Assembly (NCBI GenBank): GCA_016209665.1 | Contig: JACQVT010000010.1 | Span: forward strand, 1 to 6,116 | Source of the DNA: Planctomycetota bacterium | GTDB lineage: Bacteria > Planctomycetota > Phycisphaerae > UBA1845 > PWPN01 | Length of the DNA: 6,116 nt | Direction of reading: 5' to 3' | Translations under genes and position numbers: made by a program | Part shown: positions 1-5,027 of the stretch, piece after piece | Layout of the letters: the number at the start of each line of letters is the position of its first letter | How positions within the stretch are numbered: position 1 is the stretch's first letter | The notes under the pieces: model-generated | What the model was told of the DNA's origin: nothing | What the model saw: the letters and a program-made list of their open reading frames with translations, nothing else | The model's database searches: none

Positions 1-1
1 G

Positions 2-211
2 CCCAATGGGCTCGGCAAAGGGTGTACGACCGTCCAGTTGGCGATGGTGGTCGCGATCCTGCTGTCGCCCGACCTGCCGGGCTGGCTGAGTCTTCTGCCG
101 CGGGTGCTATGGTGGGCGGCGTCTGTCCTGGCATTGTCGACCACCATCAGCTACTTCCAGACCGGCCGCCGATTCCTCGCCCAGCACGAACCCGCCAGCG
201 CCCCCTCGTGA
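2..211 (+). CDS. CDP-alcohol phosphatidyltransferase, C-terminal end (5' partial)
   Basis: The second forward frame is open from the left edge to a TGA at 209-211 and gives 69 residues beginning PNGLGKGCTTVQL. A GK-x-x-T-x-x-Q segment followed by hydrophobic helices is typical of the C-terminal half of PgsA-like enzymes of the CDP-alcohol phosphatidyltransferase family, which make phosphatidylglycerol phosphate or related phospholipids in the cytoplasmic membrane. Two hydrophobic stretches are visible (around QLAMVVAILL and VLWWAASVLAL), and the protein ends in a polar tail after YFQTGRRFL. The catalytic DG-x-x-A-R...G-x-x-x-D-x-x-x-D motif would lie upstream and is not visible, so the exact substrate (glycerol phosphate, inositol phosphate or other) cannot be stated. 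A different frame over the same bases is also open, but it is Arg/Pro/Ala-rich and looks like a shadow. The gene converges on the nucleotidyltransferase gene across a 69-bp gap with no obvious terminator. Confidence 0.72.
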   Translation, partial: PNGLGKGCTTVQLAMVVAILLSPDLPGWLSLLPRVLWWAASVLALSTTISYFQTGRRFLAQHEPASAPS

Positions 212-280
212 TCGCTGCTCGTTTGCACCTCGCGGCCATTGTTGTGGTACGCGTGTGTTCACGAATCCAGCGCCGCGCCG

Positions 281-1030
281 TTACCTCCGCCTCTGCCGTC
301 GAAGCTGCTCCAACTCGGCTCGTAAGGGCTGCCAATACCGTCGGTCGGCTTCGCGTTCGCGGGCTTCCTCTTCGCGAAGAGCAGCTTCCAAGGCCGGTCG
401 ATCGCCTCGGGCCGCGTGACGCAGGAGGCGGCGCCGCAGGGCTGCACGCTCGCACGCGCTCCGGTAGTGTTGCGCCACCTCGATGAGCAGGTCGGGGGAA
501 CGGAGTTCGAGCATCCAGAAACGAATCTGGGCGGCGGTCGGCTGGTCCCGACCCTGGAAATAATGCGCCTCGACCAGCCGGCGGAGCATCGGCCAGTCCT
601 TGTCTCGCTGGGTTTTCTTCGCCCGCACCAGGTCCGGCAAGGACATCACATCGAAGGAGAAGCCATCAGGCAAGGCGATGGTCGCGCGGCGCCGCCACAG
701 CGCGGCAAACGAGCCGACTCCCCGCAATCGGGACATGACATCGATGCGCATCCGCGACAGGTCCGGGTGACGGCAACGAAAGTGGATGGCGTGCCCCCGC
801 CGCAGATGCTTCGCCTGAAAGGGCGGCACCGCGATCACTTCCGCCTGGAGATCCGCCAGCGCCCGACGCAATCGCACCAGGTTGCCGGCATCGGCCAGAA
901 TCACCAGATCCGTGTCGCGGCTAAACTCCGCCGCGCCGTACAACACGCAGGCCTGCCCGCCCATGAGCAGGGCGCGGACGCGGTGCTCGCGGATCGAAGA
1001 AAGGACTTTGCGTATCGGGTTCGGGATCAA
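281..1030 (-). CDS. Nucleotidyltransferase-fold protein (MNT/AbiEii-like), TTG start
   Basis: This 249-residue protein has the DNA polymerase beta-like nucleotidyltransferase signature: MGGQACVLYG at 23-32, then R38-D-T-D41 giving the two carboxylates D39 and D41, and a third candidate acid at D97 in MRIDVMS. A segment around K138-K139-T-Q-R-D-K-D-W follows, as in many minimal or AbiEii-type family members, and the C-terminus is a highly charged, probably helical or coiled region (about 200-249). Such proteins transfer NMP to a protein, RNA or small molecule; several are halves of toxin-antitoxin modules, but the substrate here is unknown. The start is the TTG at 1030: a perfect GGAGG lies 5 nt upstream, while the first ATG (964) would remove the helix before the GG motif and leave no strand. 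The first 110 bp overlap the 3' part of the small upstream gene in another frame, so translation is probably coupled. It could instead be a housekeeping or orphan nucleotidyltransferase. Confidence 0.85.
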   Translation of the reverse strand: MIPNPIRKVLSSIREHRVRALLMGGQACVLYGAAEFSRDTDLVILADAGNLVRLRRALADLQAEVIAVPPFQAKHLRRGHAIHFRCRHPDLSRMRIDVMSRLRGVGSFAALWRRRATIALPDGFSFDVMSLPDLVRAKKTQRDKDWPMLRRLVEAHYFQGRDQPTAAQIRFWMLELRSPDLLIEVAQHYRSACERAALRRRLLRHAARGDRPALEAALREEEAREREADRRYWQPLRAELEQLRRQRRR

Positions 1031-1151
1031 GCGAACCTCCCAGGAGCAGGAACGCCTCCCAGAGTTTCTCGCTCTCCAGCCAGCGTTCGGCCGGACTCAA
1101 GCGATACCACTCCGCCCATTCCGGACCCACCAGTTGTTCCGGCTGAACCAT
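921..1151 (-). CDS. Small conserved-looking protein overlapping the nucleotidyltransferase gene
   Basis: This 76-residue acidic-then-basic protein begins MVQPEQLVGPEWAEWYRLSP. Residues 1-50 look like a real protein (Trp-rich, helix-forming AERWLESEKLWEAFLLL, then GGSLDPEPDTQSPFFD). Residues 54-76 are Arg/Pro-rich and are encoded by the same bases as the nucleotidyltransferase GG motif, so that tail may be passively constrained. The ATG at 1149-1151 is chosen because a TATAAT hexamer stands 6 bp upstream; no Shine-Dalgarno is visible. The gene begins 23 bp after the ABC ATPase stop and ends at a TAG (921-923) inside the nucleotidyltransferase gene. I know no function for it. The close coupling suggests a partner of the nucleotidyltransferase, such as a cognate antitoxin or accessory protein, but that is inference. 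Alternatively it is a translated leader whose job is to deliver ribosomes to the downstream TTG start. Confidence 0.68.
   Translation of the reverse strand: MVQPEQLVGPEWAEWYRLSPAERWLESEKLWEAFLLLGGSLDPEPDTQSPFFDPRAPRPRPAHGRAGLRVVRRGGV
1035..1040 (-). promoter_or_regulatory. Shine-Dalgarno for the nucleotidyltransferase, inside the small ORF
   Basis: On the minus strand GGAGGT is followed by TCGC and then the TTG at 1030-1028, an ideal spacing. The same bases are the Gly38-Gly39 codons (GGA GGT) of the small protein. This decides the TTG start. Confidence 0.8.
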
Positions 1152-1157
1152 GCCGCC

Positions 1158-1163
1158 ATTATA
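1158..1163 (-). promoter_or_regulatory. TATAAT -10 element placed for leaderless transcription of the small gene
   Basis: The minus strand reads TATAAT-GGCGGC-ATG. A consensus -10 hexamer 6 bp before the start codon would put the transcription start at or next to the A of ATG. The stretch just upstream (TTCTTTT) is AT-rich in an otherwise very GC-rich sequence. No good -35 is seen at 16-18 bp (best is CAGGCA, 3 of 6). No Shine-Dalgarno is present between hexamer and ATG, which fits a leaderless message. Confidence 0.5.
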
Positions 1164-1174
1164 AAAAGAATCTC

Positions 1175-2731
1175 TTACGCTGCCTGCACGGCTGCCGCCA
1201 TCACGCGCTCCTGCGTGGCCTGGTCGCGAGGGATCTCGGCGGTCAGTCGGCCCTGGGCGAGCACCAGGATCCGGTCGCTCATCGCCAGCAGCTCGGGCAG
1301 CTCGCTCGTGATCAGCAGGATGCCCATGCCGGCCGCGGTCCATTGGTTCATCAACTCGTAGATTTCCGCCTTGGCCCCGACGTCGATACCGCGGGTCGGC
1401 TCATCGAGCAGCAGCAGCTTTGGCCGCGTCATCAACCATTTTGCGAGCACCACCTTTTGCTGGTTGCCGCCCGACAAGGCCGTGATGGGGGCATCGAGCG
1501 ACGGAGCCTTGAGAGCCAGCTCGCGGCCGAGCGGCTCGGCCAGTTGCCGCTCGATCCCGCCGCGGAGCCAGCCGCCCGGGGCCGCCCGCGGCAGGGCCGC
1601 CAGCGTCATGTTCCGCATCACGCTCAGGGACGACACCAACCCCGTCGCCTTGCGGTCGTTGGTCAGCATGGCGATGCCGGCCCCGATCGCGTGCCGCGGC
1701 GAAACCGGCTCGAACGGCCGGCCCCCGATGAACACTCGCCCGGTCGCCCGCCGGCCGTATCGGCCGAAGGCCGCCCCCAACAGCTCGCTCGCCCCGTTGC
1801 CCATCAGCCCGCCCAAGCCGACCACCTCACCCGCGTGGATGGTGAGGCTGACGCGGTCGACGATCGGCCGCGGCGAACCGGGAAGATGCAGGGTCAGGTC
1901 TTCGATTCGCAGCAGTTCCCGGCCGCGGCTGCCCGCGTGCTTGGGGAACAACTGTTCGATCCGCCTGCCGACCATCCAGCGGATCAGCTCGTCCCGCGGC
2001 AGGTCGGCGGCGGGGCGGCAGCCGATGAACTCGCCGTCCCGCAGCACAGTGATGCGGTCGGCCAGCTCGTAGACCTCCTTCATCTTGTGCGAGATGTAGA
2101 TCAGCCCCACGCCCCGTCGCTTGAGGTCGCGGAGGATGTCGAACAACCGGCCGGCCTCCGACTCCGACAGGGCGCTCGTCGGCTCGTCGAGGATCAGAAT
2201 CCGGGCGCTCGTCGACAGGGCCTTGCCGATCTCGATGAGCTGCTGCACGCTGACGCCGTATTCGGCCACGCTCCGCCGCACGTCGACGTCCGGGGCGAGG
2301 TTGGCCAGGAACCGCTGAGCATCCGCCCGCATCCGCCGGTGATCGACCGTCCGCCAGCGGGTCAGCGGCTCGCGGCCCAGGAACATGTTCTCGGCCACGC
2401 TGAGGTACGGCACCAGCGACAGTTCCTGATAGATGATCGCGACGCCCGCCGCCTCGGCCTCGCGCGGCGAGCCCAGCCGCACGGGCTCGCCGTCGATCTC
2501 CAGCGTGCCGGTGTAATCGCCGTACACGCCGGCCAGGATCTTCATCAGCGTGCTCTTGCCGGCCCCGTTCTCGCCGACCAGGGCGTGAATCTCGCCCGCC
2601 CGCACGTCGAAGGACACGCCGTGCAGCACCTCGACGCCGTCGAAGCTCTTGCGCATGTCGGCCATTCGCAGCACCGCCGGCTGGGTGGCGGCGGAACCGG
2701 TCTCGGCCCCGGCATTTCCGCTAACCCGCAT
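1175..2731 (-). CDS. Sugar ABC transporter ATP-binding protein, RbsA/XylG/MglA type
   Basis: A 518-residue protein with two tandem ABC ATPase domains, the usual layout and length (about 500) for the ATPase of ribose/xylose/galactose-class importers. Domain 1 has Walker A GENGAGKST at about 53-61, Q-loop YQE near 102, signature SVQQL at 161-165, Walker B LILDEP at 179-184 and H-loop SHK near 215. Domain 2 has the degenerate Walker A typical of this family (GLMGNGASEL, no Lys, about 308-317), the signature LSGGNQQ at 419-425, Walker B LLLLDEP at 439-445 and TSE in place of the H-loop His. It would energise uptake of a sugar or related small molecule from the inner membrane. The frame stays open up to 2869, but the extra 46 residues are encoded largely by a hairpin repeat and are unlike family N-termini, so the ATG at 2731 is preferred; the ATG at 2665 would give 496 residues. 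Neither has a clear Shine-Dalgarno. No permease or binding protein is adjacent, so substrate and partners are unknown. Confidence 0.93.
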   Translation of the reverse strand: MRVSGNAGAETGSAATQPAVLRMADMRKSFDGVEVLHGVSFDVRAGEIHALVGENGAGKSTLMKILAGVYGDYTGTLEIDGEPVRLGSPREAEAAGVAIIYQELSLVPYLSVAENMFLGREPLTRWRTVDHRRMRADAQRFLANLAPDVDVRRSVAEYGVSVQQLIEIGKALSTSARILILDEPTSALSESEAGRLFDILRDLKRRGVGLIYISHKMKEVYELADRITVLRDGEFIGCRPAADLPRDELIRWMVGRRIEQLFPKHAGSRGRELLRIEDLTLHLPGSPRPIVDRVSLTIHAGEVVGLGGLMGNGASELLGAAFGRYGRRATGRVFIGGRPFEPVSPRHAIGAGIAMLTNDRKATGLVSSLSVMRNMTLAALPRAAPGGWLRGGIERQLAEPLGRELALKAPSLDAPITALSGGNQQKVVLAKWLMTRPKLLLLDEPTRGIDVGAKAEIYELMNQWTAAGMGILLITSELPELLAMSDRILVLAQGRLTAEIPRDQATQERVMAAAVQAA

Positions 2732-2802
2732 GGAGCGTCGTATCTTGGGCGAAAAACCGGACAGCCACAAGCGCCGCCGACAAGCCCCACCCCGGCAGTG
2801 AT

Positions 2803-2869
2803 GTGGCCCAGCCGCCCTTGGCTGGGATTGCCACGGAGAAGAAGGCGCAGTCGAGGGCGACCGTGCCAC
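2803..2869. repeat. REPIN-like pair of inverted GTGG-headed hairpins (copy 1)
   Basis: On the plus strand GTGG (2803-2806) is followed directly by a perfect stem CCCAGCC (2807-2813), loop GCCCTT and GGCTGGG (2820-2826). Facing it on the minus strand is another GTGG (2869-2866) leading into an imperfect 9-bp stem, 2858-2866 against 2845-2853 (7 of 9 paired), with a 4-nt loop. A tetranucleotide head plus hairpin, in inverted pairs, is the structure of bacterial REP/REPIN elements. It resembles the better copy at 3879-3980. Confidence 0.5.
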
Positions 2870-2995
2870 AATTCGTTGCCGAACCCCGCCGGGGGGGACA
2901 ACCGGGGTGGCCGGGCCTGTGAAAACCTGATTCTGCCGCCAATCGGCGCGAGCCCGAACTGCTGTTAGTCCCGGGGGATAGCAATTCTACTCACA

Positions 2996-3015
2996 GGCGA
3001 CTCGCACGAGTCGCC
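2996..3015. repeat. Perfect 9+9 bp palindrome, possible operator
   Basis: GGCGACTCG (2996-3004), CA, CGAGTCGCC (3007-3015). It sits between the two divergent genes, 34 bp before the GATAAT of the HD gene and next to a TAGAAT on the other strand, so it could be a dimeric regulator site controlling either gene. It could also be a further copy of a palindromic intergenic repeat; the sequence alone cannot decide. No T-run follows, so it is not a classical terminator. Confidence 0.5.
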
Positions 3016-3048
3016 CGGAAACCCACTGGCGTTTGGGCCGGTGTCCGG

Positions 3049-3054
3049 GATAAT
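3049..3054 (+). promoter_or_regulatory. Candidate -10 (GATAAT) for the HD-domain gene
   Basis: GATAAT matches the -10 consensus at 5 of 6 bases in a GC-rich context and would give a leader of about 50 nt before the ATG at 3111. The -35 at 17 bp (CTGGCG) is weak. Confidence 0.3.
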
Positions 3055-3110
3055 ACAGCCCGCAAGTCTTTCGGATCGTCGGCCTGTTTGACCACAAGCG
3101 AGGGCGGCCC

Positions 3111-3851
3111 ATGAACCTGGACCTGTTGAAAAGAGCCGAGGTCGATCTATCCCTCGGCCTGTCGAGCAGCCCGCTGGACAAGCTGGTGTGGGAGCATTCG
3201 GTCCGTGTGACGCGCACCGCGACCGCCATCGCGGGCCTGACGGAGCTTGCGGACCGGGCGATCGACCGGCGAGCCCTGACCGCGGCCGCCTTGTACCACG
3301 ACGCCGGCTGGGTCTTGCAGTTTCGCGCGGGCGAGGCTATCCCCCGCGACCTGCTCCTGCGGCCGACGTGCGAGGTGCAGCGGGAGTTGGCCGCGGCCTG
3401 GATCGCCGACCATCTGCGCGACGATGTGCCTCCCCGCTCCCTCGGGGTGGCCTCCAACGCCATTCGTTACTGCAACGATCGCCAGACGCACCTGATCGAG
3501 GCCCAGATTCTCGCCGAGGCCGAGAACCTCGACGAAATCGGCCCGCAGGCCATCCTGCTGATGATCCGCCGCCAGATGGCCGACGGCCGGACGCTCGCCG
3601 ATCTCGTCCGGCTGTGGCAGCGGCAGGAGGAGTACCACTACTGGCAGGCTCGGATCAAGGAGGGTTTGCGCTTCGACGCCGTCCGCCGAATTGCGACTCA
3701 GCGGTGGCAGGCCCTGCGCCGGTTCATGGACGATCTGGCCGTCTGTGTCAATTTCGAGGATCTCGCCGGCCTCGAGTCCCCGGCAACGATGCACGTGACG
3801 GCGGTCCTGCCGATCAGCATCGGATCGAGACTGGTGGCCGCCGGTCCGTGA
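3111..3851 (+). CDS. HD-domain protein, putative phosphohydrolase
   Basis: A 246-residue soluble protein. An HD-superfamily core is visible: H29 in WEHSVRVTRTA, then H63-D64 in LYHDAGWVLQF, and the fourth metal position in the segment AEAENLDEIGP (about 135-145). HD proteins coordinate divalent metal and hydrolyse nucleotides, cyclic dinucleotides or other phosphoesters; the substrate here is not known. The last helix, which usually carries Ala-Asp before x-Leu-Asp, reads AENLDE, so the canonical Asp appears to be Glu138, with Asp141 three residues on. There is no signal peptide, membrane segment or fused output domain such as GGDEF, so it is not an obvious part of a c-di-GMP enzyme. The ATG at 3111 is preceded by a moderate GAGGG about 7 nt upstream. 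The last 25 or so residues are hydrophobic and Gly/Ser-containing with no known role. The gene stands alone, with repeat-rich spacers on both sides. Confidence 0.82.
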   Translation: MNLDLLKRAEVDLSLGLSSSPLDKLVWEHSVRVTRTATAIAGLTELADRAIDRRALTAAALYHDAGWVLQFRAGEAIPRDLLLRPTCEVQRELAAAWIADHLRDDVPPRSLGVASNAIRYCNDRQTHLIEAQILAEAENLDEIGPQAILLMIRRQMADGRTLADLVRLWQRQEEYHYWQARIKEGLRFDAVRRIATQRWQALRRFMDDLAVCVNFEDLAGLESPATMHVTAVLPISIGSRLVAAGP

Positions 3852-3878
3852 CCGCTCGATCCGACATGCCATAGGTGG

Positions 3879-3980
3879 GTGGCCCGCGTCTCGGAGACGC
3901 GGGGTAGCTGATTCTGGTTCGCAGACCAGTTACAGAAAAGAACCATCGGCTCCCCCAGGTCCAGGAAGGACCTGGGCCAC
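3879..3980. repeat. REPIN-like pair of inverted GTGG-headed hairpins (copy 2)
   Basis: The left half is GTGG (3879-3882) then a perfect stem CCCGCGTCT (3883-3891), loop CGG and AGACGCGGG (3895-3903). The right half, read on the minus strand, is GTGG (3980-3977) then a perfect 9-bp stem (CCCAGGTCC on the minus strand, 3976-3968), a 5-nt loop and GGACCTGGG (3962-3954). The outer GGGTGGCCC (3877-3885) and GGGCCACCC (3974-3982) are exact inverted copies. The middle (3904-3953) holds a 5-bp stem CTGGT/ACCAG. This is the REP tetranucleotide-plus-hairpin design in a REPIN pair, starting 27 bp after the HD gene stop. The hairpins could also shield the 3' end of the HD-gene message; neither is followed by a T-run. 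Confidence 0.6.
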
Positions 3981-4035
3981 CCTTCCTTGACAGGTCGCGG
4001 AGGGTGCGTGACCGTCTGGGCGGCGGCACCGATGT

Positions 4036-4111
4036 GGGCTTTTCAGAGCCCCCAGCGCCAGCGACGGGTAGACACGACCCACTCGCCTGCGCTCGGGGTT
4101 CTGAACTACCC
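4036..4111. repeat. Long imperfect inverted repeat
   Basis: The arm 4043-4069 (TCAGAGCCCCCAGCGCC...) and the inverted arm 4077-4104 match at most positions, with a 7-nt loop (4070-4076) and one extra base in the right arm. The outer flanks GGG (4036) and ACCCC (4107-4111) extend the stem weakly. In RNA this would be a hairpin of about 27 bp. It looks like one copy of an intergenic repeat family and is unrelated to the GTGG-type elements. Confidence 0.55.
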
Positions 4112-4159
4112 CGCCGATTCTGTCGCGCACCCGGTTGCGGACCGTGACTGCCGGGTTCG

Positions 4160-4189
4160 TTGACCGGCGGCTGGCACGTGTGTTATCCT
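4160..4189 (+). promoter_or_regulatory. Sigma70-type promoter for the DUF2752 gene
   Basis: TTGACC (4160-4165, 5 of 6) and TATCCT (4184-4189, 4 of 6) are separated by 18 bp. Transcription would start near 4196 and leave a leader of about 165 nt. The leader contains GCTCCGCC (4245-4252) and its perfect complement GGCGGAGC (4282-4289), so it may fold, but I recognise no riboswitch class. Confidence 0.45.
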
Positions 4190-4359
4190 CCCCTGCGGGT
4201 GCGGTCGATTTCGCCGGCCGCACCGGGCTGCGCGGCCGCGGCCCGCTCCGCCTTGACCGTCACAGGCAAGGTCTCCCTCACGGCGGAGCCGGCCCGTGTC
4301 GCCAGCGCAGAACTCCATCGTATTCCACCCGGCCGTGATTGCCCCGCTGGATTCCGCTG

Positions 4360-4929
4360 ATGCCCATGAATCACGCCGACGACCGCAACCCGCAGGCCCA
4401 GCCCGACCCGGCGTCGCTGGCGCCCTCGCCCCGACCCCTTGGAGGACACGCCGGACATCCGCTCGGTCCGCTGTGGCAGATGGTTCCCCTGGACGGTCCG
4501 ATCGGCGGGCGCCTCTATGCCACGGGTGTGCTGGCCGCGGCGATCGTGGTGCTGGCCGTGGCCGCCCGGCTGCATCCCGAGGGCCGATACGAGGGTGCCC
4601 ACCAGCAGCTTGGCCTGCCGCCCTGCGGGTTCATCGTCATCACCGGTCTGCCCTGCCCAACGTGCGGCATGACCACGGCGTTCGCGTACACCATCCACGG
4701 CCACCCGCTGCTGGCGCTGCGTGCCCAGGCGGTGGGATTCCTGCTGGCCGTCAGTACGGTGGCTGCAGCGCTGTTTGCGGTCATCAGCCTGGTGTCGGGG
4801 CGGCGGCCGGCGGTCAACTGGTATCGCATCGACCCGGTGCGGCTGGTGTGGATCGGCTGCGGCTTGTTTGTCGTCGCCTGGGGAGTGAAAATCGTGTGCT
4901 GGTTGCTGGTCGATGGGATGGGACGGTAA
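4360..4929 (+). CDS. DUF2752 family membrane protein
   Basis: A 189-residue protein with a polar, Pro-rich N-terminus (1-48), a first membrane helix (about 50-71), the diagnostic DUF2752 segment C89-G-F...T-G-L-P-C99-P-T-C102-G-M-T-T-A, and two more membrane helices (about 123-145 and 158-184). The function of DUF2752 is unknown; the Cys-x-x-Cys pair suggests metal or redox chemistry at the membrane, which is inference. The start is uncertain: ATGs at 4360 and 4366 are both possible and the frame also contains a TTG at 4339. None has a clear Shine-Dalgarno, and the choice changes only the disordered N-terminus. A promoter candidate lies about 165-200 bp upstream. The lipoprotein gene downstream is separated by a 194-bp repeat cluster and is probably a distinct unit. 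Confidence 0.87.
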   Translation: MPMNHADDRNPQAQPDPASLAPSPRPLGGHAGHPLGPLWQMVPLDGPIGGRLYATGVLAAAIVVLAVAARLHPEGRYEGAHQQLGLPPCGFIVITGLPCPTCGMTTAFAYTIHGHPLLALRAQAVGFLLAVSTVAAALFAVISLVSGRRPAVNWYRIDPVRLVWIGCGLFVVAWGVKIVCWLLVDGMGR

Positions 4930-4946
4930 ACCCCAGGTCGCGGGAA

Positions 4947-5000
4947 GAACTGAGGGCCGCGGCGGGAACTGAGGACCGCGGCCAGAGTTGAGGACCGCGT
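4947..5000 (+). repeat. Three 19-bp tandem repeats (unit A)
   Basis: Units start at 4947, 4966 and 4985 with exact 19-bp spacing: GAACTGAGGGCCGCGG, GAACTGAGGACCGCGG and GAGTTGAGGACCGCGT, separated by 3 bp. A decayed fourth copy (AACCCCAGGTCGCGG) may lie at 4929-4943, directly after the DUF2752 stop. The core AGGACC recurs on the opposite strand in the B units. Confidence 0.7.
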
Positions 5001-5014
5001 CAACTTGTTGACGC
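4997..5014. repeat. Perfect 8+8 bp palindrome
   Basis: GCGTCAAC (4997-5004), TT, GTTGACGC (5007-5014). It joins the A repeats to the B repeats. Together with the last A unit, the stretch 4988-5014 is an inverted copy of 5049-5075 with about 21 of 27 bases identical. Confidence 0.7.
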
Positions 5015-5027
5015 ACTGGACGGCGAC

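Larger units (their letters stand above)
2732..3110. other. Divergent intergenic spacer with repeats and candidate promoters
   Basis: This 379-bp gap separates the divergently read ABC ATPase and HD-domain genes. It holds a REPIN-like pair of hairpins (2803-2869), a 20-bp palindrome (2996-3015) and a GATAAT (3049-3054). For the minus strand a TAGAAT hexamer at 2989-2984 is the best -10 candidate for the ABC ATPase, with the palindrome where the -35 would lie, but no -35 match supports it. The open frames crossing this stretch have no recognisable protein character. Confidence 0.5.
3852..4359. other. 508-bp spacer of inverted-repeat elements plus a promoter
   Basis: No coding region is supported here. 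In order it holds the REPIN-like element (3879-3980), a small hairpin (3993-3999 with 4007-4013, loop GAGGGTG), a long imperfect inverted repeat (4036-4111), a sigma70-like promoter (4160-4189) and a leader with a stem 4245-4252/4282-4289. The open frames in it are Arg/Pro/Ala-rich by-products of GC content and of the palindromes. Confidence 0.6.

Noticed and set aside
416..2968. 850-codon open frame on the plus strand antisense to the ABC ATPase, small ORF and nucleotidyltransferase.
   Set aside because: It is His/Arg/Pro/Gln-rich, without domains, and lies opposite genes with clear motifs. Long antisense frames are expected in GC-rich coding DNA.
3188..3874. 228-codon alternative frame over the HD gene on the same strand.
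   Set aside because: Arg/Gly/Pro-rich frame-shifted reading with no motif; the frame at 3111 carries the His...His-Asp core.
3883..3903. Intrinsic terminator after the HD gene.
   Set aside because: The stem is strong but is followed by GTAGCTG, not a T-run. The GTGG head and the inverted partner fit a REP element better; a transcript-stabilising role remains possible.
3910..3940. tRNA-like fragment (GGTTCGCAGACC resembling a T-arm).
   Set aside because: No acceptor, anticodon or D-arm can be fitted; the small stem is the middle of the repeat element.
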